Shown: in pieces, positions 56,817-64,000 of the stretch
Layout of the letters: every line of letters starts with the position of its first letter
Numbering within the stretch: the stretch's first letter is position 1
NCBI RefSeq assembly: GCF_009026825.1
Contig: NZ_CP045032.1
Span: forward strand, 930,001 to 994,000
Length of the DNA: 64,000 bases
From: Corynebacterium urogenitale
GTDB lineage: Bacteria; Actinomycetota; Actinomycetes; Mycobacteriales; Mycobacteriaceae
Direction of reading: 5' to 3'
Made by a program: the position numbers and the translations under genes
Notes under the pieces: model-generated
What the model was told of the DNA's origin: nothing
Seen by the model: the letters and a program-made list of their open reading frames with translations, nothing else
Databases searched by the model: none

Positions 56817-57988
56817 TACTTGTTCACCTCTTGTCCTGCTTGTCGTGCGCGTGCAGCGCGTTCCTGGGCAGCGGGGGAGTGCTGGCCACCGCCTGGGATC
56901 GGGTCATTGCCCGCCTGGTGGCGTTCACGCAACCACTCGTGGGTGGGCGCGTCTGGGACGTCTGCCTTCTTCAGGGCGGCGTATTCCTTACGCAGCACTG
57001 GGATCACGTCTTCGGCGAGGATATCGATTTGCTCGAGGACGGTCTTCAGCGGCAGTCCAGCGTGGTCGATGAGGAAGAGCTGGCGCTGAAAGTCGCCTGC
57101 CCAGTCATGGAAGGACAGGTAGCGGTCGATGATCTGCTGCGGGGAGCCGACGGTCAGTGGGGTCTGCGCGGAGAATTCCTCGAGGGATGGGCCGTGTCCG
57201 TACACCGGGGCGTTATCGAAGTATGGCCGGAATTCGTTGACGGCATCCTGCGAGTTTTTCCTGATGAATACGTGACCGCCGAGGCCAACGAAGGCCTGGT
57301 GTGCTTGCCCGTGCCCGTAGTGTTCGTAGCGCTGCCGGTAGAGCTCGATCATGCGTGCGGTGTGTTCCACGTTCCAGAAGATGTTGTTGTGGAAGAAGCC
57401 GTCGCCGTAGTAGGCGGCTTGCTCGGCGATTTCGGGGGAGCGGATTGAGCCGTGCCACACGAACGGCGCCACATCATCTAGTGGTCGAGGTGTCGCGGTA
57501 AAGCCCTGCAGAGGCGTACGGAATTTTCCTTGCCAGTTGAGGTCTTCCTCACGCCACAGGCGGTGCAGCAGGTTGTAGTTCTCGATGGCCAGCGGGATGC
57601 CTTGCCGGATGTCTTTGCCAAACCATGGGTAGACGGGGCCGGTGTTTCCGCGGCCCATCATCAAGTCCATGCGTCCTTCTGCTAGGTGCTGAAGGTAGGA
57701 GTAATCCTCTGCGATGCGTACGGGGTCTGTTGTGGTGATGAGCGTGGTGGACGTGGACAGCTTGATCTTGGAGGTATGTGCAGCGAGGTAGGCCAGCAAG
57801 ACTGGTGGGTTGGCGGGTGCGGCAAAGGGTGGATTGTGGTGCTGGCCGGTGGCGAAGACGTCGAGGCCCGCCTCTTCGGCATGCTTGGCGATGGTGATCG
57901 TGTTGGTGATCTTGTCGTGTTCGCTAGGTGCTGCTCCGTTGTGGGGATCTGGCGTGATGTCGCCGATGGTGAAGATTCCGAAGTCCAT
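56816..57988 (-). CDS. Luciferase-like FMN-dependent monooxygenase (CE1758 family)
   Basis: 390 residues of the bacterial-luciferase TIM barrel (TIGR04036). Motifs: MDFGIFTIGD, AEEAGLDVFATGQHHNPPFAAPANPPVLLAYLA, STTLITTTDPVRIAEDYSYLQHLAEGRMDLMMGRGNTGPVYPWFG, and WHGSIRSPEIAEQAAYYGDGFFHNNIF. The substrate is unknown; FMNH2 would come from the reductase encoded next. GGAG precedes the ATG, and the mRNA has a leader of about 165 bases. The C-terminal 35 residues are charged. Confidence 0.94.
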   Translation of the reverse strand: MDFGIFTIGDITPDPHNGAAPSEHDKITNTITIAKHAEEAGLDVFATGQHHNPPFAAPANPPVLLAYLAAHTSKIKLSTSTTLITTTDPVRIAEDYSYLQHLAEGRMDLMMGRGNTGPVYPWFGKDIRQGIPLAIENYNLLHRLWREEDLNWQGKFRTPLQGFTATPRPLDDVAPFVWHGSIRSPEIAEQAAYYGDGFFHNNIFWNVEHTARMIELYRQRYEHYGHGQAHQAFVGLGGHVFIRKNSQDAVNEFRPYFDNAPVYGHGPSLEEFSAQTPLTVGSPQQIIDRYLSFHDWAGDFQRQLFLIDHAGLPLKTVLEQIDILAEDVIPVLRKEYAALKKADVPDAPTHEWLRERHQAGNDPIPGGGQHSPAAQERAARARQAGQEVNK

Positions 57989-58146
57989 TTTTTCTCCCGG
58001 TTCTGCCGCGTTTTGTTTGTCGCTGTGACTGCGAGTTGAACTGCGATTATTCGCCTACTTCGAGTTCGGCGTTAGCCATCCTGTTCTGCGTTTGGCTGTG
58101 CCGTCGTGCTCTGTTGGTCGAGGCGGGATGCTGCACCAACAAAGTA

Positions 58147-58160
58147 GGTGACATGTCACC
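58147..58160. promoter_or_regulatory. 14-bp perfect palindrome at the transcription start
   Basis: GGTGACATGTCACC, placed at the predicted start site of the monooxygenase operon, so a second regulator could bind here. Confidence 0.6.
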
Positions 58161-58161
58161 A

Positions 58162-58189
58162 ATATTAGTTCAAGTTTGAATTAATGCAA
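58162..58189 (-). promoter_or_regulatory. Monooxygenase operon promoter with operator between -35 and -10
   Basis: Minus strand: TTGCAT (58184-58189) and TAATAT (58162-58167), spaced 16 bases. The palindrome 58164-58185 (core TTCAAGTTTGAA) fills the spacer, a repression-ready layout. The gene product of the MarR gene is the natural candidate to bind. Confidence 0.75.
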
Positions 58190-58550
58190 GTGTGTGGCAG
58201 CCATCGACACGGCACAACCCCACACCCTCGACGTGGCTCACCAGTGTCTTCTTCGTGGGCCGCGAGCCTTCTGGCGAATCGGCTTTGCGGATCACGATGC
58301 CCTCAGCCACGCGCTACCGTCCCAGAACTACGCAAACCCCCCCCGCCGGGTTGGTGTTGGTGTGCATCGTGCCTGGTTCGTTTCAACTACACAAGGATTG
58401 CGGTGAGCTTCTATCAGTGCACTTTGACGAAGGGGTCGCTCATCTGATCTGTGCCGGACTTTGACCGTGATCTGCGATGCGCTGGTGTGATTTTTCTCCT
58501 TTCTTTTTATTCGACGCCACGAAGCCCTGTGTCGAGCCTGTGCGGAGCGT
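58190..58550. other. Gap before coaE with possible decayed coding sequence
   Basis: About 360 bases. Three overlapping plus-strand frames of 70-90 codons start near 58184-58194, none convincing. A run of eight C bases (58337-58344) lies where one frame could join another. There is a T-rich stretch (58490-58510). No clear ribosome site or family match. Confidence 0.45.
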
Positions 58551-58556
58551 TAGGCT
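58551..58556 (+). promoter_or_regulatory. Possible -10 box of coaE (leaderless)
   Basis: TAGGCT, 6 bases before ATG 58563. Confidence 0.5.
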
Positions 58557-58562
58557 GAAAGC

Positions 58563-59150
58563 ATGTTAAAGATCGGTCTGACAGGCGGCATCGGTTCTGG
58601 CAAGTCCACCGTGTCGAAAAAGCTTGATGAGCTGGGTGCGTTCGTCGTGGATGCGGACAAGATTGCCCGCGAGATTGTGGAGCCGGGGGAGCCAGCACTA
58701 GCGGAACTCGAGGAGGCCTTCGAGGGGGTTGTGCTAGAGGATGGCACTCTCAACCGTCAGGAACTGGCCCGTCAGGCCTTCGCCACGCCGGAGGCCACCC
58801 AGAAGTTGAACTCCATCACTCACCCGAGGATCCGTGAGCGCACGAACGAGCTGTTTCGCGAAGCGGAGGCCGAAGGGGAAGAGGTTCTCGTCTACGACAT
58901 GCCGTTGCTGATTGAAAATGGTGAGGCGGATCGCGTTGATCACGTGCTCGTCGTGGACGCGCCGGATGAAGTCCGAGTTCAGCGCCTCGTGGAGTATCGC
59001 AACCTCGACGAGGACGACGCCCGTGCCAGGATCAGGGCGCAGATCGATCGCGAAACGCGTTTGGCGGTTGCGGACACGGTGCTGGATAACAGCGGCGACA
59101 TAGAAGACTTGCTGGAACAGGTTGAACGTTTCTGGGCGGAAGTTGTCTAA
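58563..59150 (+). CDS. coaE: Dephospho-CoA kinase
   Basis: Phosphorylates dephospho-CoA to CoA, the last step of the pathway. 195 residues. Walker A GLTGGIGSGKSTVSKKLDELGA, VVDADKIAREI, SITHPRIRE, VYDMPLLIENG and VDAPDEVRVQRL are all typical. Some actinobacteria carry a fused C-terminal domain that is absent here. The stop is 33 bases before uvrB, which has its own -10 box. Confidence 0.96.
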   Translation: MLKIGLTGGIGSGKSTVSKKLDELGAFVVDADKIAREIVEPGEPALAELEEAFEGVVLEDGTLNRQELARQAFATPEATQKLNSITHPRIRERTNELFREAEAEGEEVLVYDMPLLIENGEADRVDHVLVVDAPDEVRVQRLVEYRNLDEDDARARIRAQIDRETRLAVADTVLDNSGDIEDLLEQVERFWAEVV

Positions 59151-59170
59151 AACCTTGTCCCGCCGGTGGT

Positions 59171-59176
59171 TACACT
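59171..59176 (+). promoter_or_regulatory. -10 box of uvrB (leaderless)
   Basis: TACACT, 7 bases before ATG 59184. This favours 59184 over a GTG at 59166 upstream of the box. Confidence 0.65.
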
Positions 59177-59183
59177 GGGGCAC

Positions 59184-61316
59184 ATGGCTTTTGCAGCAGA
59201 GCGACCTGAGCTGTCGTATTCCGAATTCCGTCCCGTTGGTGACATTGAACGAGCAGAGGGAAAGTTTGAGGTCATCAGTGACTACGCGCCTGCAGGTGAC
59301 CAGCCCAAGGCGATCAATGAGCTGGCGTCGCGAATCGAAGGGGGAGAGCGGGACATCGTTCTGCTAGGCGCAACGGGTACGGGCAAATCAGCGACCGCCG
59401 CGTGGCTGATCGAAAAGGTTCAGCGTCCAACACTGGTGATGGCGCCGAACAAGACGCTCGCTGCACAGCTCGCCAATGAGCTGCGTAGTTTGCTGCCGAA
59501 CAATGCCGTGGAATACTTCGTCTCCTACTACGACTACTACCAACCGGAGGCATACATAGCCCAGACGGATACGTACATCGAGAAGGACTCTTCGATCAAC
59601 GAGGATGTCGAGCGCCTCCGTCACTCGGCGACATCCGCGCTGCTGTCTCGGCGTGACGTGGTGGTCGTGAGTTCCGTGTCCTGCATCTATGGTCTCGGCA
59701 CCCCGCAGTCCTATCTAGACCGCTCCGTGTGGTTGAAAGTGGGCGAGGAAGTTGATCGGGATCAATTCCTTCGCTTACTCGTGGATATTCAGTACTCCCG
59801 TAATGACGTGTCTTTTACTCGTGGCACCTTCCGTGTGAAAGGGGACACGGTGGACATCATTCCCGCGTATGAAGAGCTCGCGGTGCGGGTGGAATTCTTT
59901 GGTGATGAGATTGATGCGTTGTACTTCATTCACCCGCTGACCGGCGACGTGATCCGGCAGGTGGAGGAACTGCGCATTTTCCCGGCCACCCACTACGTGG
60001 CCGGGCCAGAGCGGATGGAAAAGGCGATCCAGGCGATCAAGGAGGAGCTCCAGGAGCGTCTCGAGGAATTGGAAAACCGTGGCAAACTGCTGGAAGCGCA
60101 GCGCCTGCGCATGCGCACGGAATACGACCTGGAGATGATCCAGCAGGTGGGCTTCACCAGTGGCATCGAGAACTACTCCCGGCATATCGATGGTCGCGAA
60201 GCAGGCAGTGCTCCAGCGACGTTGATCGATTACTTCCCGGAAGATTTCCTCACCATCATCGACGAGTCACACGTGACCGTGCCACAAATTGGTGGCATGT
60301 TCGAGGGCGATGCCTCCCGCAAGCGAAACCTTGTGGAGCACGGTTTCCGCCTGCCCTCAGCACTGGACAACCGCCCGCTGACGTGGGAAGAGTTCGATGA
60401 TCGCAAGGGGCAGTGCGTGTATATGTCCGCAACACCTGGAGACTACGAGGTTGCGGCAGCGGGTGGCGAATACGTGGAGCAAGTGATTCGCCCGACCGGA
60501 CTGGTGGATCCTAAGGTAGAGGTACGCCCGACTGAAGGGCAGATCGATGATCTCATTGAAGAGATTCGCCAGCGCACGGAAAAGCAAGAGCGTGTGCTCG
60601 TGACGACTCTGACTAAAAGGATGGCGGAGGACCTCACGGACTATTTGCTGGAGCATGGGGTAAAGGTGCGCTACATGCACTCGGATATTGACACCCTCAA
60701 GCGAGTTGAATTACTGCGCCAGCTGCGACTCGGGGAATTCGATGTGCTCGTCGGCATCAACCTGTTGCGTGAGGGCCTCGACCTGCCCGAGGTGTCGCTG
60801 GTCGCCATCCTTGACGCTGATAAGGAAGGATTCCTGCGTTCCACACGGTCGCTGATCCAGACCATCGGTCGTGCTGCCCGTAACGTCTCCGGTGAAGTGA
60901 TCATGTATGCGGACAAGATCACGGAGTCGATGCAGTACGCCATTGATGAGACGGAGCGGCGCCGTGCGAAGCAGATCGCGTATAACAAGGAACACGGGAT
61001 TGACCCGCAGCCTCTGCGGAAGAAGATCGCAGACATACTTGACCAAGTTGCTGAGTTTGGGGACGATCCAGACGACCCTTCGGCTGGTTCCTCCTCCGTG
61101 GCCGCTGATGAACGCCTCGCTGAGAAGGGTGGGACGACCAGTTCCGCTAGCGTGGAGAATATGGCTCGCCCAGAGCTCGAGCAGCTTATCGCCAGTATGA
61201 CCTTGCAGATGAAGGAAGCAGCACGTGAACTGAAGTTCGAGCTAGCCGGACGCTTGCGCGATGAGATCATGGACTTGAAGAAGGAACTCAAGGGCATGAA
61301 AGACGCAGGAATGTAG
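59184..61316 (+). CDS. uvrB: Excinuclease ABC subunit B
   Basis: DNA damage-verifying subunit of nucleotide excision repair. 710 residues. Walker [20 protein letters not shown], the beta-hairpin [34 protein letters not shown], helicase motifs V-VI ([39 protein letters not shown]), and a C-terminal UVR motif in [32 protein letters not shown]. Start at ATG 59184 is set by the -10 box. The usp gene begins 1 base after the stop. Confidence 0.97.
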   Translation: MAFAAERPELSYSEFRPVGDIERAEGKFEVISDYAPAGDQPKAINELASRIEGGERDIVLLGATGTGKSATAAWLIEKVQRPTLVMAPNKTLAAQLANELRSLLPNNAVEYFVSYYDYYQPEAYIAQTDTYIEKDSSINEDVERLRHSATSALLSRRDVVVVSSVSCIYGLGTPQSYLDRSVWLKVGEEVDRDQFLRLLVDIQYSRNDVSFTRGTFRVKGDTVDIIPAYEELAVRVEFFGDEIDALYFIHPLTGDVIRQVEELRIFPATHYVAGPERMEKAIQAIKEELQERLEELENRGKLLEAQRLRMRTEYDLEMIQQVGFTSGIENYSRHIDGREAGSAPATLIDYFPEDFLTIIDESHVTVPQIGGMFEGDASRKRNLVEHGFRLPSALDNRPLTWEEFDDRKGQCVYMSATPGDYEVAAAGGEYVEQVIRPTGLVDPKVEVRPTEGQIDDLIEEIRQRTEKQERVLVTTLTKRMAEDLTDYLLEHGVKVRYMHSDIDTLKRVELLRQLRLGEFDVLVGINLLREGLDLPEVSLVAILDADKEGFLRSTRSLIQTIGRAARNVSGEVIMYADKITESMQYAIDETERRRAKQIAYNKEHGIDPQPLRKKIADILDQVAEFGDDPDDPSAGSSSVAADERLAEKGGTTSSASVENMARPELEQLIASMTLQMKEAARELKFELAGRLRDEIMDLKKELKGMKDAGM

Positions 61317-61317
61317 G

Positions 61318-61761
61318 ATGGCATTCATGTACAAAACGATCGTTGTGGGCACCGATGGTTCGGAATCCTCGCTGCTGGCGGTGCGCCGCGCAGCGGGGAT
61401 CGCGGCAGCGATGGATGCCGAGCTCGTTCTCGCCAGCGCTTACTACGGGTCTGACGCTGATGCCATGGCATCTACCCGGGGAGATTCCCAGACTGTCGTG
61501 GGCGATCAGTCTGCGGATGAGATCCTTGCGAAGGCTATCGCGGTGGCTAAGGAAGAAGGCGCCGATAAGGTCCACGCACAAATGCGCCAAGGCGCACCGG
61601 TCGAGGCACTCATGCGCATTGTGATGGATGTTGAGGCTGATCTCCTCGTCGTCGGCAATCGAGGGATCAACTCGCTGACTGGGCGACTGCTGGGCAGTGT
61701 GCCGGCGGACTTGGCACGCCAGTCCCAGTGCGACACGATGATCGTGCACACGGTGGGCTAG
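61318..61761 (+). CDS. Universal stress protein (UspA family)
   Basis: 147 residues. The fold is shown by YKTIVVGTDGSESSLLAVRRAAGIA at the start and the nucleotide-binding VGNRGINSLTGRLLGSVPADLARQ (G-x-x-G-x9-GS) near the end, so it probably binds ATP. ATG 61318 follows the uvrB stop by one base; an in-frame ATG at 61327 (MYKTIVVG) with AGGA upstream is an equally good start. It is convergent with the HelD-like gene. Confidence 0.93.
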   Translation: MAFMYKTIVVGTDGSESSLLAVRRAAGIAAAMDAELVLASAYYGSDADAMASTRGDSQTVVGDQSADEILAKAIAVAKEEGADKVHAQMRQGAPVEALMRIVMDVEADLLVVGNRGINSLTGRLLGSVPADLARQSQCDTMIVHTVG

Positions 61762-61806
61762 CGCGCTCTCGCACCAGCGTCGAGCGACAACCACCGGAGA
61801 TTTGGC

Positions 61807-64000
61807 CTAAGACTGCACATCCCAGGGAACTGGCTTGTCATGGACGACGGTCAAACCTTGCGTCGCGCGAGTAACGGCAACGTAGACATCATTGAGTCCC
61901 ATGGGGGAGGCGCTCACGATATCTGCTGGTTCCACGAGCACTACCTCGTCGAACTCCAGGCCCTTTGAACTGGAGGTATCGGCCAGCATGACCTCTCCAG
62001 CTGCAGAATTCTGAATATTCTCGAGCAATGCCAACTCTTCTACCGACAGCGAACCAGCGCTGAAGATGACCCCCACGAGACCTGGCCCTGCAGCCTCGCG
62101 CGCCCGCGATACCGCCTCCGATAGCGCTTGCCGTGGAAGGTACGCCACTCCCGAACCCGTGGCCCGCAGTGAGATCGGTGCCTTTTGATCCGGCGACACC
62201 TCAGCGAGCAGCTGCTGCGCAATCGTGGCGATATCCCCAGGGGTGCGGTAATTCACCGTTAGTTCGTGAAGCTGCCAACGATCATCCACGAAGGGGCACA
62301 GTGTCTGCGCCCACGTCTCCACTCCGGCGGGATTTCCAGTCTGCGCGGGATCGCCCACGATGGTCATCCAGCGGTTCGGCGAGCGCCTGAAGATCATTCG
62401 CCACGCCATCTCGGACAGTTCTTGGGCTTCGTCCACGATGACGTGACCGAAGGCCCATCGCACATCTTCGAAGGCTCGCTGTGCGGTCGTGCGGGTGTCC
62501 CGCACGCGCTGGCGGTCGGCCAAGGATTCCGCGTCGATCACGTCGTAAGCCATGAGCACTTCGGGCGCGAAACCATCGTCCAAATCTTGGGAGGCAGAGC
62601 CGGTGAGAATATCCAGCGCTTCCTGCGCCTCCGTGATTTTCTCTAACCACTTCTCGCGTTCCTTCGCTGCCGCCTCTTCATCGTCGATGATTCCCAATAG
62701 GTCGGAGAGCTCGTCGAGGAGTGGCGCATCAGCATCAGTCCAGGTCGGTTCGTCCGTGGCGTTGTCTTCCGTGCGACGCCACAAGCCCGCCCACGTTTCT
62801 TCATCGTAATCGGGTGCAGCTTCCGCGGGGTCGGCATATAAGCGCAGAAGAACTTCCTCCGGAGTCAGCTCGGGCCAAAACGCATCGAGAGCTTCGAGCA
62901 CTGAGGCCTCCGCGCTCAAATCTTCGCGGAGCTGTGCGCGGTCCCGTGCAGAGAGGAGATTTTCTCCACCGAGGGGGTCTGCGCCGATGGTTTCCGCCAT
63001 GGCGCCGGCCAGAGAACGGACAGCGTGCTCGACGAATAGTGGCCGTGCTTGGTTATGGGGGCGACGGGAGCGGCGAGCCCGCGTGCGAGCGGCACGCACC
63101 ATCGCGGGGGTCAGAGTCACAGTGACGCCATCGATGACGAACACGATGGAGTTGTCAGGGACCGTCTGCCACGTCCGCACAGCGTCTTTGAGGATCGTCA
63201 CCATTTCGATGCTGCCCTTAACTTCTCGTGCGAGGAGCGATTGCTCCGGCACGGTCTGGAGGCCCGGCAGGAGTGTTCCTGGGGTTGCGAGTACCACGCC
63301 AGTCTCGCCCAGGGAGGGAAGAACTTGAGAGATGTACTGCAGGAAGCGCTTATTCGGGCCGATGATCAGCACGCCGGTTTTTTCCAGTTGCTCGCGCCAA
63401 GTGTATAGCAAGTATGCTGCACGGTGGAGCGCCACGGCGGTCTTACCCGTACCGGGTGCTCCCTGGACAACAGTAACCCCCCGATGCTCTGCGCGAATGA
63501 TCTGATCCTGCTCGGCCGCGATGGTCTCCACGATGTCGCGCATGTGCGAAGAGCGCGCGCGAGTCACCGCGTCTAACAGCGCGCCTTCGGTGGCAACCGA
63601 TGAGGGGGAAGCCTTACTAGAGGAATCTCCGGTGAGACGTTCATCGGAGACGCTCACGATCTTTCGGCCACGCGTTTTGATGTGACGACGCGTGTGGACA
63701 CCATCGGGGTGGAGAGTGGTTGCGAGATAAAACGGGCGAGCCATGGGTGCACGCCAGTCCATCAGCAGTGTCCGCATGGTCTCGTCGCTTTCGTGGAGAC
63801 CGATGCGACCAATGTAGCGGCGATCCAATTGAACTCCACCGTCGGCAGAAGCTACGGGGTTCTCAGGATCTTCGTCCTCCACATCGATGCGGCCGAACAT
63901 CAAGCCGATTTCCGCAGCGCTGTAGGACTCCAACCGATGATTGATGTCGCGGGCCTCGCGGTCACGCATCATCAGGCCTTGAGGATCATCGATATCGGCC
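61807..64000 (-). CDS. HelD-like superfamily 1 ATPase (N-terminus beyond window)
   Basis: At least 730 residues. Walker A GAPGTGKTAVALHRAAYLLYT near residue 180 of the visible part, Walker B VIVDEAQELSEMAW, NYRTPGDIATIAQQLL, SSKGLEFDEVVLVEP and VAVTRATQGL. This pattern fits the HelD/HelR group that removes stalled RNA polymerase from DNA; some members confer rifampicin tolerance. The reading frame remains open to the last base, so the start is outside the window. The exact HelD class cannot be told. Confidence 0.9.
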   Translation of the reverse strand, partial: ADIDDPQGLMMRDREARDINHRLESYSAAEIGLMFGRIDVEDEDPENPVASADGGVQLDRRYIGRIGLHESDETMRTLLMDWRAPMARPFYLATTLHPDGVHTRRHIKTRGRKIVSVSDERLTGDSSSKASPSSVATEGALLDAVTRARSSHMRDIVETIAAEQDQIIRAEHRGVTVVQGAPGTGKTAVALHRAAYLLYTWREQLEKTGVLIIGPNKRFLQYISQVLPSLGETGVVLATPGTLLPGLQTVPEQSLLAREVKGSIEMVTILKDAVRTWQTVPDNSIVFVIDGVTVTLTPAMVRAARTRARRSRRPHNQARPLFVEHAVRSLAGAMAETIGADPLGGENLLSARDRAQLREDLSAEASVLEALDAFWPELTPEEVLLRLYADPAEAAPDYDEETWAGLWRRTEDNATDEPTWTDADAPLLDELSDLLGIIDDEEAAAKEREKWLEKITEAQEALDILTGSASQDLDDGFAPEVLMAYDVIDAESLADRQRVRDTRTTAQRAFEDVRWAFGHVIVDEAQELSEMAWRMIFRRSPNRWMTIVGDPAQTGNPAGVETWAQTLCPFVDDRWQLHELTVNYRTPGDIATIAQQLLAEVSPDQKAPISLRATGSGVAYLPRQALSEAVSRAREAAGPGLVGVIFSAGSLSVEELALLENIQNSAAGEVMLADTSSSKGLEFDEVVLVEPADIVSASPMGLNDVYVAVTRATQGLTVVHDKPVPWDVQS

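Noticed and set aside
58184..58464. Three overlapping small frames upstream of coaE as real genes
   Set aside because: No ribosome site, no recognisable family and three mutually overlapping frames; kept only as a possible decayed sequence.

Overview
The window looks like chromosomal DNA from a Corynebacterium (mycolic-acid actinobacterium) with moderately high G+C. The evidence is the actinobacterial his-trp-lgt-pyk gene order, the GlgX/TreY trehalose-glycogen genes, an htdX/fabG4/fadA2 set like the one known from Mycobacterium, a CE1758/CE1759-type luciferase-like monooxygenase pair, and many genes whose -10 box sits 6-8 bases before the start codon, the signature of leaderless mRNAs. I cannot name the species.

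Layout. 1-5.8 kb (minus strand): treY (cut by the window edge), a small unknown protein, a BRCT protein, glgX and a TetR regulator. 5.8-9.0 kb (plus): a lipoprotein, a membrane protein, and the NAD genes nadA-nadC. 9.0-11.2 kb: a repeat-rich gap and a large unknown protein. 11.3-19.6 kb: two histidine clusters, hisD-hisC-hisB-MFS transporter, then hisH-hisA-impA-hisF-hisI. 19.6-27.3 kb: trpE, a Trp-associated membrane protein, trpC-trpB-trpA, lgt and pyk. There is no trpF here, and the HisA protein carries PriA-type residues, so it probably serves both pathways.

27.4-37.2 kb: an M20 amidohydrolase, a DUF4921 protein, a polar amino acid ABC importer (three genes), a DNA methyltransferase (ogt), a glutaminase-STAS fusion and a PepSY membrane protein. 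37.5-38.2 kb: an unusual tRNA-Leu(CAA)-like gene with a strong terminator, followed by a gap with two different tandem-repeat arrays. 38.2-46.1 kb: a small unknown protein, a Pit phosphate transporter, polA, a DUF368 protein and rpsA with a long structured leader.

46.2-58.5 kb lies between rpsA and coaE, which are close together in many actinobacteria, and is accessory in character: an amidohydrolase, an SdaC-type transporter, an ABC exporter interrupted by an amber codon in Walker B, htdX/fabG4/fadA2, and a monooxygenase-FMN reductase-MarR operon with a clear operator. 58.5-64 kb: coaE, uvrB, a universal stress protein and a HelD-like ATPase cut by the window edge.

The most notable non-gene signals are (i) two divergent gene pairs driven by overlapping, opposite -10 boxes with both mRNAs predicted leaderless, (ii) several unrelated short tandem repeats (11, 17, 20, 22, 25 and 34 bp) each confined to a gap, (iii) the short-variable-loop tRNA, and (iv) the amber-interrupted ABC exporter. 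No complete mobile element, CRISPR array or rRNA gene was seen.
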